Positions 6,322-6,583 of a DNA stretch of 6,583 nucleotides are shown one piece after another. The notes under the pieces were generated by a model, which searched no databases, was not told the DNA's origin, and was given only the letters and a program-made list of their open reading frames with translations. Source of the DNA: a bacterium. Lineage in GTDB: Bacteria; UBA9089; JASEIO01. Within the stretch, counting starts at the first letter, position 1. Each line of letters opens with the position of its first letter. The stretch covers positions 1 to 6,583 of the forward strand of contig JASEIO010000059.1 in the NCBI GenBank assembly GCA_030017475.1. The letters run 5' to 3'. The position numbers were made by a program, and so were the translations under genes.

Positions 6322-6327
6322 TTATAC
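6254..6327 (+). repeat. attC-like recombination site 4 (of cassette C)
   Basis: The left box is ATATAAT (6254-6260), then one A and the stem arm GCGGATAAAAG (6262-6272). The perfect complement CTTTTATCCGC is at 6305-6315. A five-base spacer AAACC leads to the right box GTTATAC (6321-6327). The centre holds a TTGGC/GCCAA hairpin at 6275-6287. An outer inverted repeat, ACAGCAT at 6249-6255 with ATGCTGT at 6331-6337, extends the dyad beyond the boxes. The left half (6261-6276) is identical to 192-207 in attC 1. Confidence 0.8.
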
Positions 6328-6376
6328 GCAATGCTGTGCCTAAAAAGAAAGGACTAATCCTGTGGAGAATCTAACC

Positions 6377-6583
6377 ATGAGTGAAAAGGAATGGTTTAAC
6401 AAAGGTGTTGAGCTTGGCAAGCTTAGGAGACATAAAGAAGCGATAAAGGCTTTCGAGAAAGCCATTGAGATAAATCCACAGTATGCCGAAGCCTGGGTTA
6501 ACAAAGGTTTTTGCCTTGGCGAGCTTGGGATAGATGAAGAAGCGATAAAGGCTTTCGAGAAAGCCATTGAGATAAATCCACAG
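6377..6583 (+). CDS. tetratricopeptide-repeat (TPR) protein, N-terminal part
   Basis: The first 69 residues of an open frame that runs off the window. Two TPR units of 34 residues are visible, about 5-35 and 39-69. Each has the W-x3-G start (W6 and W40) and the EAIKAFEKAIEINP end. TPR proteins are protein-binding scaffolds; the partner cannot be told from this. No signal peptide is seen. GGAG at 6364-6367 favours the ATG at 6377. A GTG at 6362, in frame and eight bases after AAAGGA (6348-6353), is a real alternative and would add five residues (VENLT). The near-identical repeat units suggest recent expansion by tandem duplication. Confidence 0.85.
   Translation, partial: MSEKEWFNKGVELGKLRRHKEAIKAFEKAIEINPQYAEAWVNKGFCLGELGIDEEAIKAFEKAIEINPQ
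6437..6583 (+). repeat. two identical 45-bp copies within TPR units
   Basis: Positions 6437-6481 and 6539-6583 are identical at all 45 bases, spaced 102 bp apart, which is one 34-codon TPR unit. The intervening half-units differ. Synonymous positions are conserved too, so this reflects recent duplication or gene conversion and not only protein selection. Confidence 0.9.

Larger units (their letters stand above)
6322..6583 (+). mobile_element. start of integron cassette D (TPR protein)
   Basis: This is the part of the next cassette lying inside the window, beginning after the attC 4 crossover and containing the first 69 codons of a TPR gene. Its end and attC lie outside. Confidence 0.55.

Noticed and set aside
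185-6327. CRISPR array
   Set aside because: The recurring elements are about 0.8-4 kb apart, have dyad symmetry and flank genes; there are no regular spacers.
6340-6567. 75-codon minus-strand open frame
   Set aside because: It is the antisense of the TPR repeats; its apparent repeats (MAFSKAFIAS) are just the reverse of EAIKAFEKAI.

Overview
The window reads as four segments of an integron gene-cassette array from an AT-rich bacterium of unresolved taxonomy. An archaeal host is less likely but not excluded. The evidence is four short dyad elements built like attC recombination sites, at about 185-259, 4347-4422, 5192-5271 and 6254-6327. Each has a TATAAC/T-type left box, a long inverted-repeat stem, a GC-rich central part with TTCG-like hairpins, and a right GTTA box matching the G^TTRRRY crossover consensus or missing it by one base. 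Every supported gene lies on the + strand, begins shortly after a GTTA box, and ends about 15-40 bp before the next left box. That is the layout of cassettes. No integrase, attI site or cassette promoter is visible. Shine-Dalgarno sequences (AAAGGAG, GGGAGG, GGAGG) point to a prokaryote with ordinary translation signals.

Layout. Positions 1-183 are the 3' end of an upstream cassette, with at most a short, possibly frameshifted coding tail. Cassette A (254-4416) is unusually large. It carries three tightly coupled genes: a DUF4338/DruA-like protein, a NurA-type nuclease and a HerA-type ATPase with a HAS barrel. Cassette B (4417-5265) carries a CPBP-family membrane protease gene broken by a one-base frameshift in a T6A5 homopolymer tract. 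Cassette C (5266-6321) encodes an unrecognised protein with a single N-terminal membrane anchor. Cassette D (6322 to the end) starts a tetratricopeptide-repeat protein that runs off the window.

The most interesting element is cassette A. HerA and NurA form a known DNA-processing pair, a hexameric ATP-driven DNA translocase with a partner nuclease. DruA is the DUF4338 component of the Druantia anti-phage system. Finding the three as an operon (0 bp and 2 bp between genes), without the other Druantia subunits and packed between attC sites, suggests a mobile multi-gene anti-phage or anti-plasmid system. I know of no named system with this composition. Its own attC stem differs from the stem shared by the other three attC sites, which suggests it came from a different integron. 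The defence role is inferred from domains and context; nothing in the sequence proves it.
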